Source: Nostoc sp. KVJ20 (lineage in GTDB: Bacteria > Cyanobacteriota > Cyanobacteriia > Cyanobacteriales > Nostocaceae). From it: a stretch of 64,000 nt of DNA. The notes under the pieces were generated by a model. The model was not told the DNA's origin. It ran no database searches and saw only the letters and a list, made by a program, of their open reading frames with translations. The stretch lies in assembly GCF_001712795.1 (NCBI RefSeq), contig NZ_KV757607.1:8751-72750 (forward strand), written 5' to 3'. The stretch's first letter is position 1, and the number at the start of each line of letters is the position of its first letter. The position numbers and the translations under genes were made by a program. Below, one piece after another: positions 17,915 to 26,433 of the stretch.

Positions 17915-18271
17915 ATGAAAATTGTTGCTTCTGTTTTATCTGTGTTACGTCCAGTACGTGTTCTAGTTGTCGCTTTTACTTGCGCCATACTATTGTTCTC
18001 TAATGCTTTTCCTGCTTTTGCAATGGATAGCTACCAAAGTAACCCTACCGAAGGTACTACACAACTGCTTGACATTCAGCGCAAAACTGATGAAGCCGCT
18101 AAAGAACCACCACAAGGATTGAAAAAGGTTCAAAAGGAGTCCAATCAAGGACTCAATGAGGTTCAGGGAGCTGCTGATATTGACAAGCAAAAACGTCCTG
18201 AAAATTCACAGGGTGCAACCTCAGTGGAAGAGAATGTAAAGAATTTGTTGGAAAAAGTTACAGGTAAGTAA
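17915..18271 (+). CDS. Small exported Lys/Glu/Gln-rich protein
   Basis: The 118-residue product has a clear signal peptide: basic start, hydrophobic core and cleavage after AFA at residue 36. The mature part is hydrophilic, without cysteine, and low in complexity, with repeated GLKKVQKES/GLNEVQGA-like segments. It looks like a disordered periplasmic stress protein. Neighbours are Dps and a ChaB-type stress protein on the same strand, 355 bp and more downstream, so a stress role is plausible by context only. A hairpin at 18308-18340 separates it from dps. Confidence 0.7.
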   Translation: MKIVASVLSVLRPVRVLVVAFTCAILLFSNAFPAFAMDSYQSNPTEGTTQLLDIQRKTDEAAKEPPQGLKKVQKESNQGLNEVQGAADIDKQKRPENSQGATSVEENVKNLLEKVTGK

Positions 18272-18307
18272 CAGAGTTAATACCTTGATAATTTTTCAAT
18301 AGTAATG

Positions 18308-18340
18308 AATGGGTGATTGCTTAAAAAGCAGTGACCCATT
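18308..18340 (+). terminator. Hairpin after the small exported protein gene
   Basis: Arms AATGGGTGATTGCTT and AAGCAGTGACCCATT pair at 13 of 15 positions around a short A loop. There is no U tract. It probably marks the 3' end of the 17915-18271 transcript. Confidence 0.45.
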
Positions 18341-18625
18341 ACTACTTAGTAATGTTAATATCCCAACTTCAATTCAATATAAAAATGACAAACAAAAATC
18401 CTGATTTATTTGAGAAATTGGGGTTTTTAGGTTTTTAATATTACAAACCAAATAGGACTGCGATAGCTAATTATTAAATTGGCTGAATAATACTACCTAT
18501 TAAGGCATAGGTATTACTATATAATGTGATAATTAATCTAAACTCATAATGTTTCCTTTGGTTGATGTGGATTAGGTGGAAAATTTGAGAAATTAATAAA
18601 GAAGTTTGCTTAGGGATGGAAAACA
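18341..18625. other. Spacer upstream of dps
   Basis: AT-rich, with no coding potential. It must carry the dps promoter. Several TATAAT-like hexamers are present, but none can be chosen from sequence alone. Confidence 0.3.
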
Positions 18626-19165
18626 ATGCGTGCGATAAACATTGGTTTGACCGAAGAACAGCGTCAAGGTGTAATTAATCTGTTGAATCAAGATTTGGCA
18701 GATGCCTATCTACTGTTGGTGAAAACCAAAAAGTACCACTGGGATGTTGTCGGCCCTCAGTTCCGCTCTTTGCATCAGCTTTGGGAAGAACACTACCAAA
18801 AGCTAACTCTAAATATTGATGCCTTGGCAGAACGGGTTCGTACTTTGGGCGGTTATCCGGTTGGCACATTAGAGGGATTTCTCAAGCTTGCTACCCTCAA
18901 GGAACATGGTGGTAATGTTCCCACAGCAACGAAAATGGTAGCTAATCTAGTACATGATCACGAGCAGGTTATTCGCAACTTAAGAGACCATGTAGATCAG
19001 TCTGGTGAAGAGTTTCACGATCAGGGAACTGCTGACTTTTTAACTGGACTACTAGAACAGCATGAAGAGATAGCTTGGATGCTACGTTCATTTATTGAAG
19101 GGGAAGCAATAGATCCAGATGGTAAACAGCCAGCAACAAAAGGTAAGACTGCTGTGGGTGTGTAG
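18626..19165 (+). CDS. dps: Dps family DNA-binding ferritin-like protein
   Basis: The 179-residue protein is a Dps miniferritin. The inter-subunit ferroxidase ligands are all present with standard spacing: H38, H50, D65 and E69 in the segment HWDVVGPQFRSLH followed by DALAER. Dps dodecamers oxidise and store iron and protect DNA under oxidative or starvation stress. The C-terminal tail (PATKGKTAVGV) is short and weakly basic, so DNA binding through it is uncertain. It lies among other stress genes. The start ATG at 18626 is preceded by GGGATGGAAAACA. Confidence 0.93.
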   Translation: MRAINIGLTEEQRQGVINLLNQDLADAYLLLVKTKKYHWDVVGPQFRSLHQLWEEHYQKLTLNIDALAERVRTLGGYPVGTLEGFLKLATLKEHGGNVPTATKMVANLVHDHEQVIRNLRDHVDQSGEEFHDQGTADFLTGLLEQHEEIAWMLRSFIEGEAIDPDGKQPATKGKTAVGV

Positions 19166-19231
19166 TCATAACGTTTTTTAAGACCCAGTTCTATTTATCT
19201 CCCCAAAATCCGAGAGGCTTTGATTATTGCT

Positions 19232-19374
19232 CAATACGCTTGGGTTAAGGCTAAAAACTAAAACTGGCGTAGGCATAGGTTGGGTTGAGGAACGAAACCC
19301 AACATTATCAAGGCTTTGTTGGGTTTCGCTGTTGCTCAACCCAACCTACTATTCTTCTTAACCCAAGCGTATTG
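19232..19374. mobile_element. 143-bp element with 17-bp perfect inverted ends
   Basis: Ends CAATACGCTTGGGTTAA and its exact complement. Inside is a second, longer hairpin built from GGTTGGGTTGAGGAACG and GCTCAACCCAACC. The element sits between dps and the next stress gene. The computed 83-codon frame across it (19285-19536) is an artefact of the repeat. Confidence 0.65.
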
Positions 19375-19536
19375 GATGATTGCTCTCCTGCCCTGCTTTT
19401 GGCACGCTGCACGAACGTAGGGAAGTTGTTGGGATTACGTTTGAGAGAAAGTTGCACACAGGGTTCATTCTGCGTGCATTTACCTATTCACCATATTTAT
19501 TGCAAAAACAACATAATACATACAAGGAGTATTTAA

Positions 19537-20304
19537 ATGGCAGAAGTTTATAAAGCAGAACGTACCATTTCTGCTGTATTCAAAGAACAGAAGCAAATTG
19601 ATGATGTGATTCGACGTTTATTAGACAGGGGTGTGCCTAGAGATCATATTTCGGTCATGGGCAGAAATTTCCAGTCGGAAACGAGAATTGCTGGGTTTAT
19701 TAGTAAAAAAGATGTGATTCTAGGAGGTTTGAGAACAGGGGCAGTTTTTGGTTCCTTGTTTGGTTCCTTTCTCAGCTTGCTCACGGGTGTAGGCGTATTG
19801 TTTATTCCTTTTGTCGGCCCAATTGTGGCAGCAGGGCCCATAGGTGCAGTGCTGCTGGGGGCTGCTAGTGGAGCGATCGCAGGTAGTGCAGGTGCCGGTC
19901 TAGTATCGGTTCTAACTACTTTAGGAATGCCAGAAGATAAAGCGACTATCTACCAAACCCGCTTACAAGCTGGCGAATTCTTATTGATGGCAGAAGTTCC
20001 GAGCGATCGCACTGGCGAATTTCAATTGCTGCTCGAAAGTGCTGGTGCTGAAGAAATTAACACAATTGAAAAAACCTTTGCTCGTCCTTGTCCTGGACAG
20101 TGCAATAGTCCAGAAGATTTGTCTCCAGAGGTTCGCGCTCATCTTTCTAATGAAGCTCAGAGTACATTCATTGAGTGTTATAACACCGTTTTAAATGAGA
20201 AAAATGACGAGTTCACTGCTGAACAAGCCGCCTGGGAGTCTGTTCATCAGCAATATGATGAAGATCAAAATGGCGTTTGGTCAAAAGCTAAGGTTAAAGC
20301 TTAA
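19537..20304 (+). CDS. General-stress-type protein with C-terminal ChaB domain
   Basis: This 255-residue protein has three parts. Residues 1-60 resemble the GSP17M/DUF1269-type start ([18 protein letters not shown]). Residues 65-130 hold a glycine/alanine-rich hydrophobic hairpin ([29 protein letters not shown]), likely membrane-associating. Residues 200-255 form a ChaB-like domain ([20 protein letters not shown], then [13 protein letters not shown] and WSKAK). Similar cyanobacterial proteins are labelled low-temperature-induced. AAGGAG lies 7 bases before the ATG. Position after dps suggests a shared stress response; the biochemical role is unknown. Confidence 0.78.
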   Translation: MAEVYKAERTISAVFKEQKQIDDVIRRLLDRGVPRDHISVMGRNFQSETRIAGFISKKDVILGGLRTGAVFGSLFGSFLSLLTGVGVLFIPFVGPIVAAGPIGAVLLGAASGAIAGSAGAGLVSVLTTLGMPEDKATIYQTRLQAGEFLLMAEVPSDRTGEFQLLLESAGAEEINTIEKTFARPCPGQCNSPEDLSPEVRAHLSNEAQSTFIECYNTVLNEKNDEFTAEQAAWESVHQQYDEDQNGVWSKAKVKA

Positions 20305-20420
20305 GAATTTCCAAGACATAAATTATCCAATCTTATTTGGTGGGTATCTTGTCGCCCTTTAGAGGTTGTTTTCCAAGTGTTTGGCTGTGATTTTAGGTGC
20401 TTTTAGATTCCGTTAAAAAG

Positions 20421-20577
20421 CTACAGTGTATATACAAGTTATAGAATCACAACCAGTCTGTCGAATTACCCCACCCTAACCCTCCCCTTGCAAAGGGGAG
20501 GGAACTAGATTTTCTTATTTCCCCCGAATGCATCGGGGGGGATTAAGGGGGTAATTTGACTTGTGTATACACCGTAG
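20421..20577. mobile_element. Element with CTAC(T/A)GTGTATAYACAAGT ends, copy 2
   Basis: Left end CTACAGTGTATATACAAGT and right end ACTTGTGTATACACCGTAG. Flanks are TTAAAAAG on the left (20413-20420) and TTAAAAGG on the right (20580-20587), nearly the same target as copy 1. Its interior differs from copy 1 and consists of the C-rich/G-rich spacer motif (CTCCCCTTGCAAAGGGGAG). Confidence 0.65.
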
Positions 20578-20581
20578 CCTT

Positions 20582-20706
20582 AAAAGGGCAAAAAATTCTC
20601 TAAATCCCCCAATTTATCGGGGGATTTAGGGGGATCTAGAACGTTTTACTACCGACAAGAGGATGGTGTGTTAGTCCGTGTTTGTCTGCGGTTTTAAATG
20701 CTTCAG
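20582..20706. repeat. G/C-run repeat remnant
   Basis: TAAATCCCCC facing GGGGGATTTA forms a hairpin around AATTTATC, followed by GGGGGATCTAGAACG. It belongs to the same C-run/G-run family found at 8960-9095, 32650-32735, 52296-52425 and 58670-58866. No coding sequence is present. Confidence 0.45.
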
Positions 20707-21105
20707 TTATGGCAATTTATAGCTACCAACACGCAGATTTAACTGACCTTGGCGTGGATTTTTGCTGAATATAAATGCGCCTTCTTCACTTTCCCCACTA
20801 GATAAAAAGTCGATCTGTTGCTCTCCTGTTTCTGTAACTTTACCGTCAATCAGCAACTCAGCCATAATCTGAACTGACTCAGCCGTATCTCCTCCACTAT
20901 TAACTACTTCAAAGGGAACATAAAATTGTCCATCAATTTCCCTAATTGTTTCTTTTTTAGTAACAGCAAGGATGGGAGGTTGATTTTTTTCATTCAGCCA
21001 AGTGTAGCCCACTAAACTTACAATGATTGCTAGGATAAATGAGGCGATGCTGAATGTTACCCACTCAGCGATTGAGCGCTTTGGTTGTTGTTCTGTTTTA
21101 GTCAT
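20707..21105 (-). CDS. TIGR02588 family protein
   Basis: From the ATG at 21105 the product has 132 residues: a short basic start, one transmembrane helix (about residues 17-38, ASFILAIIVSLVGYTWL) and an extracytoplasmic beta-rich domain (FYVPFEVVNSGGDTAESVQI). This matches the uncharacterised TIGR02588 family, which is typically found next to TIGR02587 proteins, as here. The start codon overlaps the stop of that upstream gene in the sequence ATGA, so the two are translationally coupled. A longer frame from 21183 would run inside the upstream gene and is unlikely. Confidence 0.78.
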   Translation of the reverse strand: MTKTEQQPKRSIAEWVTFSIASFILAIIVSLVGYTWLNEKNQPPILAVTKKETIREIDGQFYVPFEVVNSGGDTAESVQIMAELLIDGKVTETGEQQIDFLSSGESEEGAFIFSKNPRQGQLNLRVGSYKLP

Positions 21106-21980
21106 ATTGCTAACCTTCCGGCTGCACCGCCAATAGTTGCAGGTAATCCCAGTATCAAAGTGTGATCTAACCACATTGTCCAAGGGTCGCTAAAAGTTAA
21201 CTTTTGAAAGAACCACAGCATAAAAGCCCCTGCTAGCAGTGAAACTAGGTAGGACATAATGGTTTCGCTAGATGGTCGTTGGAAAATTCCCTTTTGCTGT
21301 CTTCGCTTTTGCTGGTCAGAAAAGCCTGCCTGAAATACAATGCCATAGGAAATCAACAAAGATGCGGCGATCATTGCTAATTCCCAAGCTGGCGAAGTTG
21401 CAGCTGCTAACATGGGAATTTCATCTGTTGGAGCAATGTTAAATGCAATTACAGTTGCACCAATGAGAGTTGCACCCAAATCTGCGAAGGTGGCGTTTAA
21501 CTCATTCCCTTTGTTCTTGGTTGTGCTGTTGGTTGCTTGTCCTTCTGCATTGCTGTTTTCAATATCTCCCAAAAGCTGGTTGGCTAATGCTACACCGAGA
21601 GCAAAGGGCACACTTTCAAAAATGATTTTACCTAAAGATTCCTTTAGGGAAGTTTCTGGTGTCAATTCTCGTAGTAGTAACAGTACAAAGGTAGAGCAAG
21701 CTAGTCCGATCGCGATCGCTTCTACAGTATCCATTGCGGCTTGATGAGCTAGCCCGGTATATCTGCGTTTCCGAAAGCCTTCTATCTGATTGAGTAAGTA
21801 AACTACAACAAACATCAATGCGATCGCCGTCATCATCAGTTGTGGTTTTGCCAGCGATCCAATCCACCAAACCTCCATTGTGTACAGCAAGGGTATGCCA
21901 AATAAAAATCCTCCACAAGCACCCCGAATGATGTCATTAATCTCACTCCTCCAGATATTTTTTTGACGTTTTGTTGGCAC
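21102..21980 (-). CDS. TIGR02587 family integral membrane protein
   Basis: The 292-residue protein has about seven hydrophobic segments, with soluble loops rich in Gln and Asn in the middle (about residues 145-165). It fits the TIGR02587 (DUF2391) membrane family. Together with the ATGA-coupled TIGR02588 gene it makes a two-gene membrane unit of unknown job. The start is a GTG at 21980; an in-frame stop lies just upstream, and AAAGGA directly abuts the GTG, which is unusually close. Neighbouring CsbD, GlsB and Dps genes hint at a stress link. Confidence 0.78.
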   Translation of the reverse strand: MPTKRQKNIWRSEINDIIRGACGGFLFGIPLLYTMEVWWIGSLAKPQLMMTAIALMFVVVYLLNQIEGFRKRRYTGLAHQAAMDTVEAIAIGLACSTFVLLLLRELTPETSLKESLGKIIFESVPFALGVALANQLLGDIENSNAEGQATNSTTKNKGNELNATFADLGATLIGATVIAFNIAPTDEIPMLAAATSPAWELAMIAASLLISYGIVFQAGFSDQQKRRQQKGIFQRPSSETIMSYLVSLLAGAFMLWFFQKLTFSDPWTMWLDHTLILGLPATIGGAAGRLAI

Positions 21981-22147
21981 TCCTTTACTTTCCTTTTATT
22001 TAAAAATTTGCTTTGACTGATCTCATTCTCTATGAAGATGCATATAGCAGTCATAAATACTTCGTGAAAAGTTAGATCCCCGACTTCTCAAAAAAGCCAG
22101 GGATCTAGATAGCGTAAATTTGTGTTACGGCAACACAAGTTCAAATA

Positions 22148-22299
22148 TAGGACTCATATTTGATTTCTGAAAAAACTCAGTACAACTAAGAAGCCTTCTT
22201 TCCTATTGCCTATTGCCTGTTGCCTATTGCCTATTGCCTATTGCCTATTGCCTATTGCCTGTCTACGCAAATTCGTTCATAAATCAAAGCGGATTCCTA
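22148..22299. mobile_element. 152-bp TAGGACTC element with eight heptamers, flanked by TA
   Basis: Same ends as the element at 9402-9525, with TA at 22146-22147 and 22300-22301. It has eight CCTATTG/CCTGTTG units instead of four, which accounts exactly for the 28-bp length difference. Confidence 0.8.
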
Positions 22300-22474
22300 T
22301 AGGATTGCTATATATTAATAATATTTTTTTTACTTACGTACTTTTATAGCGTCTCGTATCTATCTTAAGATACATAATCTACCAAATTATTCTATCGGTT
22401 GATGGAAGTTAAAAACAATACTCTGTTGTTAGTTTATGTAATAGCTGAATCAACTACAAGCTGGGGATAAAACC

Positions 22475-22657
22475 ATGAGTGCCGAAAAAAGAGTAGAAGC
22501 TACTGCAAAAAATATTGAAGGTAAAATTCAAGAGGTTGTGGGTGAAATAACCGGTAATCCACAAGATAAAGCTGAAGGACAAGCAAAGCAAGCTGATGCC
22601 CAAGTTACTCACACTGTAGAAAACATTAAAGACGAACTTAAGAAAGCTTTAGACTAA
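22475..22657 (+). CDS. CsbD family stress protein
   Basis: This 60-residue hydrophilic protein has the CsbD pattern: NIEGKIQEVVGEITGNPQDK, then AEGQAKQADAQV. CsbD proteins are small general-stress proteins of unknown biochemistry, seen in many bacteria. No membrane segment or cysteine is present. The ATG is preceded by CTGGGGATAAAACC, a weak site. It faces GlsB, another stress-associated gene, on the opposite strand. Confidence 0.92.
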   Translation: MSAEKRVEATAKNIEGKIQEVVGEITGNPQDKAEGQAKQADAQVTHTVENIKDELKKALD

Positions 22658-22832
22658 TTGAGCTTTTGCAGTGCAAATAGCACTACTAACCATGATTCAT
22701 TACTAATAGCCTTACATTAATTACTCCACTAACTTTTAGAAAGTGGAGTTTTTGTTATATTGGCGTAGAATCTGAAATGGTTAATCACGAACAACTTGGC
22801 CCTAAACATGATTTTTCTACAATTTAATTCAA

Positions 22833-23108
22833 CTAATAACTGGTACGCCCAGCTAATAAGTTCCATAGAAAGATGGCAATTATTGCGCCAATGACGGCAA
22901 CAATTACACCGGGGATACTAAGGGTTGCAGCAGTTAATTGAAATCTTCCTGTCTCTAAAAGAGTAACTAAAATTCCCCCAATTACAGCACCGACGATACC
23001 TAAAACCATAGTTGAAACCATTCCACCACCTTGACGACCAGGATAAATAGCTTTCGCTATAGCTCCAGCAATCAAACCTAGGATTATCCAAGCAATAATG
23101 TTCAGCAT
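22833..23108 (-). CDS. GlsB/YeaQ/YmgE family membrane protein
   Basis: The 91-residue protein starts LNIIAWIILGLIAGAIAKAI and contains PGRQGGGMVSTMVLGIVGAVIGG, the signature of the transglycosylase-associated (PF04226) family. It has three hydrophobic helices and lies in the inner membrane. The role is unknown; members are linked to envelope or acid stress. I prefer the ATG at 23108 because family members start at this point; another ATG at 23120 would add four residues. Confidence 0.92.
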   Translation of the reverse strand: MLNIIAWIILGLIAGAIAKAIYPGRQGGGMVSTMVLGIVGAVIGGILVTLLETGRFQLTAATLSIPGVIVAVIGAIIAIFLWNLLAGRTSY

Positions 23109-23310
23109 AATTTCATCCATCAGGAAACTTCATAACTAGCTTAGAAATTACAATATTGTTTTCCTTCTACCCGAAGATATAGCTAGTGAACCTCAATAAA
23201 AATTAACAAAATCATGGCTCCTATACTGACCTGTATAAGAGATGAACATGACGGAATTTGGAATATTATTCGTGAATTTACTCCCCCGATTGAACGCCGC
23301 GAAATACTCT

Positions 23311-25020
23311 TTAAGTAAATGGTGACAAAACGCTTCCCAACTTTTCACGCCCCAAAATATCCCTCACCTTCCCTCGACAAATAACCTGAATTCCATTAAT
23401 ATAAACCGCTTGCACAATCTCATCCGAACCGCGCTTAACCATTCGAGGTTCACCATCTAAAACTGGATCTGATATCTGCACTTGCGGGCTAATTGGCTGA
23501 TTTAAAGCATTGGGATCGAGTAAAACTATATCGGCTTTAGCACCAATTTTGAGTACTCCTGTATCAAGACGAAACCAACGAGCAGGTTCTCCGGTAACGC
23601 GGCAAATCGCAGCTTCAGGTGAAAGGAACTTTGTTGCAACTGCTTGTTTGAGCAAAGACAAAGCTCCATCATAGTAGCCCAGGTTGCGGACGTGAGCGCC
23701 AGCATCGGTAAAACCAGGCAAAATATGGGGATGCTGCATCATCGCTAAACGGGGTTTTAAGCGATCGTTTGCTCCTGTCGCCACCCAGCGTAAATCTGTA
23801 TCGTATTTTTGTAATGCGTGGATAAATAAATCTACTGGTTCTTGTTGGTTTTGACGAGCAATTTCTGCAAAACTTAACCCTTGCCAACTTGCTTCGGGAC
23901 AGTGAATAACTTCCATCAAATCTAATCGGCGATGGAATGATTTACGCTTTTTACTGAGCCATTCTTGGCGAAACTGACGACAAAAAATTTTCGATGCCCA
24001 TAGTTGTTGCCTTTCCTCTCGTGACTGACAGCCATTGAGTTGTGCGCCTGTGGAAAATTCTTCAAATAAGGGAGTCACAGATCCATCAGAGTAAATGGTG
24101 AAGGGTTCGGTTAGGGTTTGAAAACGCACATTACCATTTAGAAGCCGATTCCAAATAAAAAGCAGGGGGGAAAATATTCGCCATAGTTTGCGATCGTGTA
24201 CGGCATCTAAAGCAGAAAGGACTGTTAGCCGCAGGGGTTTTTGTCCAATCCCTGAACCCATACGTAGAATATCTACAAAGGAAGCAAGTCGTTGTAAATT
24301 GGGTGTGACTTGAAAAACGCGATCGCACCGCCGACATAAATCTGCCAACATTGCATATTCTTTAAATTTGGCGTGTTGAGAAGGAATTGTGCAGCCTTGC
24401 CATTCTCCACTCATCCGATGCCAGGGAAACATATCAATAGAAATACCAATAAAGCCAGCATCTATTGCATCTCTGGCTATGCGCTGCATAAGTTTTACTT
24501 CAAATTTTGTCGGCTGAACCGTTAAACTGCGTTCTAATCCCATCACATGAGCGCGTAAGGCACTGTGTCCAAACATTGGGGCAACATTGGGGCCAAGGGG
24601 TAACTGTTGCAAATGCTGTAAATATTCTGCTGGTGTCTGCCAGGAAACCGACTTTTTCAACCATTTTGCAATCAGCCGATGGGAAAGTGTCTCTACCCTC
24701 TGAAAAATATCAGCCAGGATTTGGGGTTGGGCGATCGCAACAGACAAGCTACAGTTACCAATAACCACGCTGGTAACACCATGACGCACTGATTCGCTCA
24801 ATCCTGGTGCAATTTCTAACTCTAAATCGTAATGAGTATGAATATCTATAAATCCAGGTGTCACCCATAACCCAGAAGCATCAACCACTTCACGCGCTGG
24901 GGTAGTTAAGGAGGGTGCAAGATTGACAATGCGGCCGTTTTGAATGCCGATATCTCTGCGAATAGCTGGAGAGCCTAAGCCATCGAAAATTAACCCGTTT
25001 TGAATCAGCAAATCCAACAT
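23311..25020 (-). CDS. N-acyl-D-amino-acid deacylase / D-aminoacylase family amidohydrolase
   Basis: The 569-residue amidohydrolase carries the metal site HTHYD (H61, H63, D65) after GFIDI, a GNCSLSVA segment typical of D-aminoacylases, the GHSALR motif, and the late GFTDAGAHVRN aspartate. Family members remove the acyl group from N-acyl-D-amino acids; related enzymes act on cyclic amides, so the substrate is open. I start at the ATG at 25020, where the conserved LDLLIQNGLIFDG begins; an upstream frame to 25065 is repeat-adjacent. A C-terminal fragment of a second copy lies at 46436-46534. Confidence 0.85.
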   Translation of the reverse strand: MLDLLIQNGLIFDGLGSPAIRRDIGIQNGRIVNLAPSLTTPAREVVDASGLWVTPGFIDIHTHYDLELEIAPGLSESVRHGVTSVVIGNCSLSVAIAQPQILADIFQRVETLSHRLIAKWLKKSVSWQTPAEYLQHLQQLPLGPNVAPMFGHSALRAHVMGLERSLTVQPTKFEVKLMQRIARDAIDAGFIGISIDMFPWHRMSGEWQGCTIPSQHAKFKEYAMLADLCRRCDRVFQVTPNLQRLASFVDILRMGSGIGQKPLRLTVLSALDAVHDRKLWRIFSPLLFIWNRLLNGNVRFQTLTEPFTIYSDGSVTPLFEEFSTGAQLNGCQSREERQQLWASKIFCRQFRQEWLSKKRKSFHRRLDLMEVIHCPEASWQGLSFAEIARQNQQEPVDLFIHALQKYDTDLRWVATGANDRLKPRLAMMQHPHILPGFTDAGAHVRNLGYYDGALSLLKQAVATKFLSPEAAICRVTGEPARWFRLDTGVLKIGAKADIVLLDPNALNQPISPQVQISDPVLDGEPRMVKRGSDEIVQAVYINGIQVICRGKVRDILGREKLGSVLSPFT

Positions 25021-25085
25021 GATTCTTTTTGCCCTTTGGTTGTTATTGGATCTATCGAGAGTCATTTGAAGAAAGGGAGGCGTTC

Positions 25086-25147
25086 AGGAGGCAGGAGGCA
25101 GGAGGCAGGGGGCAGGGGGCAGGAGATAGGAGGCAGGAGGCAGGAGG
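25086..25147. repeat. STRR tract (GGAGGCA)n
   Basis: About nine heptamers of GGAGGCA and the variant GGGGGCA. It lies in the divergent spacer between the deacylase gene and hpt. Purine-rich on the plus strand throughout. Confidence 0.8.
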
Positions 25148-25352
25148 AACCCAGTAATGTTTTGGTAAGCCATTGGTTATTTACTCAGGTCAATCTGTTT
25201 GTTATGATTCCCACTGGTAAATGCGATGTCTACGATGGGCTATGCCTATGCACAGTCTGAAGGAATGGGGCAATGAGGGAGATGAGGGAGATGAGGCAGG
25301 GAGAGAATTCGTAACTCCTAACTCTTCACTCAGCACTCGGAACTGTTTTGCC

Positions 25353-25389
25353 AATGACAAATGACCAATGACCAATGACAAATGACCAA
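25353..25389. repeat. STRR tract (ATGACMA)n upstream of hpt
   Basis: Five heptamers ATGACAA/ATGACCA. It ends about 50 bases before the hpt start. The same motif precedes cobA-hemD and coaE, where it provides the start codon. Confidence 0.7.
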
Positions 25390-25440
25390 ATTCTGTGACA
25401 ATGATTAACAACAAGCCAGAATACTGTATCTAAGCTACTC

Positions 25441-26430
25441 ATGAGCCAAAGTTCTCAAAACAGCCCTTTACCAGGCAACCCTGTTCCATCATCTTTCAAT
25501 TGGTTATATGCTTTCTGGAAATTCTCTCGCCCTCATACAATTATTGGTACAAGTCTAAGTGTTTTAGGTTTATATTTAATTGCCATTGCCATTAGTACAG
25601 ACGCAATTAATCATATCTCTACAGACGCGATGAATCGCGTCTCTACAAGTTCTCTACTCCCTGTCTTCGGCGCATGGATTGCTTGTCTGTGTGGCAATGT
25701 CTACATTGTGGGGCTGAATCAATTAGAAGATGTGGAAATTGACAAGATTAATAAGCCTCATTTACCGTTGGCATCTGGTGAGTTTTCCCAGCAAACTGGG
25801 CAATTCATTGTTGCTTTGACTGGGATTTTGGCGCTAGTTGTGGCGTGGCTAACTGGGCCGTTTTTATTGGGTATGGTGGCTATTAGTTTGGCCATTGGTA
25901 CTGCTTATTCTTTGCCGCCAATTCGCTTGAAACAGTTTCCCGTTTGGGCGGCGCTGTGTATTTTTTCGGTGCGCGGTACGATTGTTAACTTAGGATTATA
26001 TCTGCATTACAGTTGGGCGTTGCAACAAAGCCAAGCAATTCCGCCTGTGGTGTGGGTGCTGACGTTATTTATTTTGGTGTTTACCTTTGCGATCGCTATC
26101 TTTAAAGATATCCCCGATATGGAAGGCGATCGCCTCTACAATATTACTACTTTCACCATCAAACTTGGGCCCCAAGCTGTGTTTAATCTGTCTCTTTGGG
26201 TAATAACTGTCTGCTATCTGGGAATGATTCTGGTTGGGGTGCTACGCATCGCCTCCATTAACCCCATATTCCTGATAGTTACTCATTTGGGGCTGTTGGT
26301 TTGGCTGTGGTTGCGGAGTTCGACGGTAGACTTACAAGATAAAAGTGCGATCGCTCAATTCTACCAATTTATCTGGAAACTCTTTTTTATGGAATATCTA
26401 ATTTTTCCTATCGCCTGCCTTTTGGCTTAG
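25441..26430 (+). CDS. hpt: Homogentisate phytyltransferase
   Basis: The 329-residue UbiA-family prenyltransferase has both Asp-rich motifs: NQLEDVEIDKINKPHLPLA and KDIPDMEGDR. FWKFSRPHTIIGT at the start and FYQFIWKLFFMEYLIFP at the end match the cyanobacterial tocopherol enzyme. It joins phytyl diphosphate to homogentisate in the membrane, the committed step of tocopherol synthesis. About nine transmembrane helices are predicted from hydrophobicity. The loop after the first helix contains a repeat-derived insertion (residues about 52-68). A TPR gene follows after 3 bases. Confidence 0.93.
   Translation: MSQSSQNSPLPGNPVPSSFNWLYAFWKFSRPHTIIGTSLSVLGLYLIAIAISTDAINHISTDAMNRVSTSSLLPVFGAWIACLCGNVYIVGLNQLEDVEIDKINKPHLPLASGEFSQQTGQFIVALTGILALVVAWLTGPFLLGMVAISLAIGTAYSLPPIRLKQFPVWAALCIFSVRGTIVNLGLYLHYSWALQQSQAIPPVVWVLTLFILVFTFAIAIFKDIPDMEGDRLYNITTFTIKLGPQAVFNLSLWVITVCYLGMILVGVLRIASINPIFLIVTHLGLLVWLWLRSSTVDLQDKSAIAQFYQFIWKLFFMEYLIFPIACLLA
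25597..25646. repeat. Repeat-derived insertion inside hpt
   Basis: Two tandem units begin ACAGACGC. The second holds a perfect hairpin AGACGCGAT-GA-ATCGCGTCT (25623-25642). It is translated as STDAINHISTDAMNRVST within the first periplasmic or cytoplasmic loop. The pattern resembles short palindromic repeats of Nostoc spacers. Confidence 0.6.
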
Positions 26431-26433
26431 ACA

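Noticed and set aside
19285..19536. 83-codon frame upstream of the ChaB-type gene
   Set aside because: It runs through the nested hairpin element and has no conserved features.
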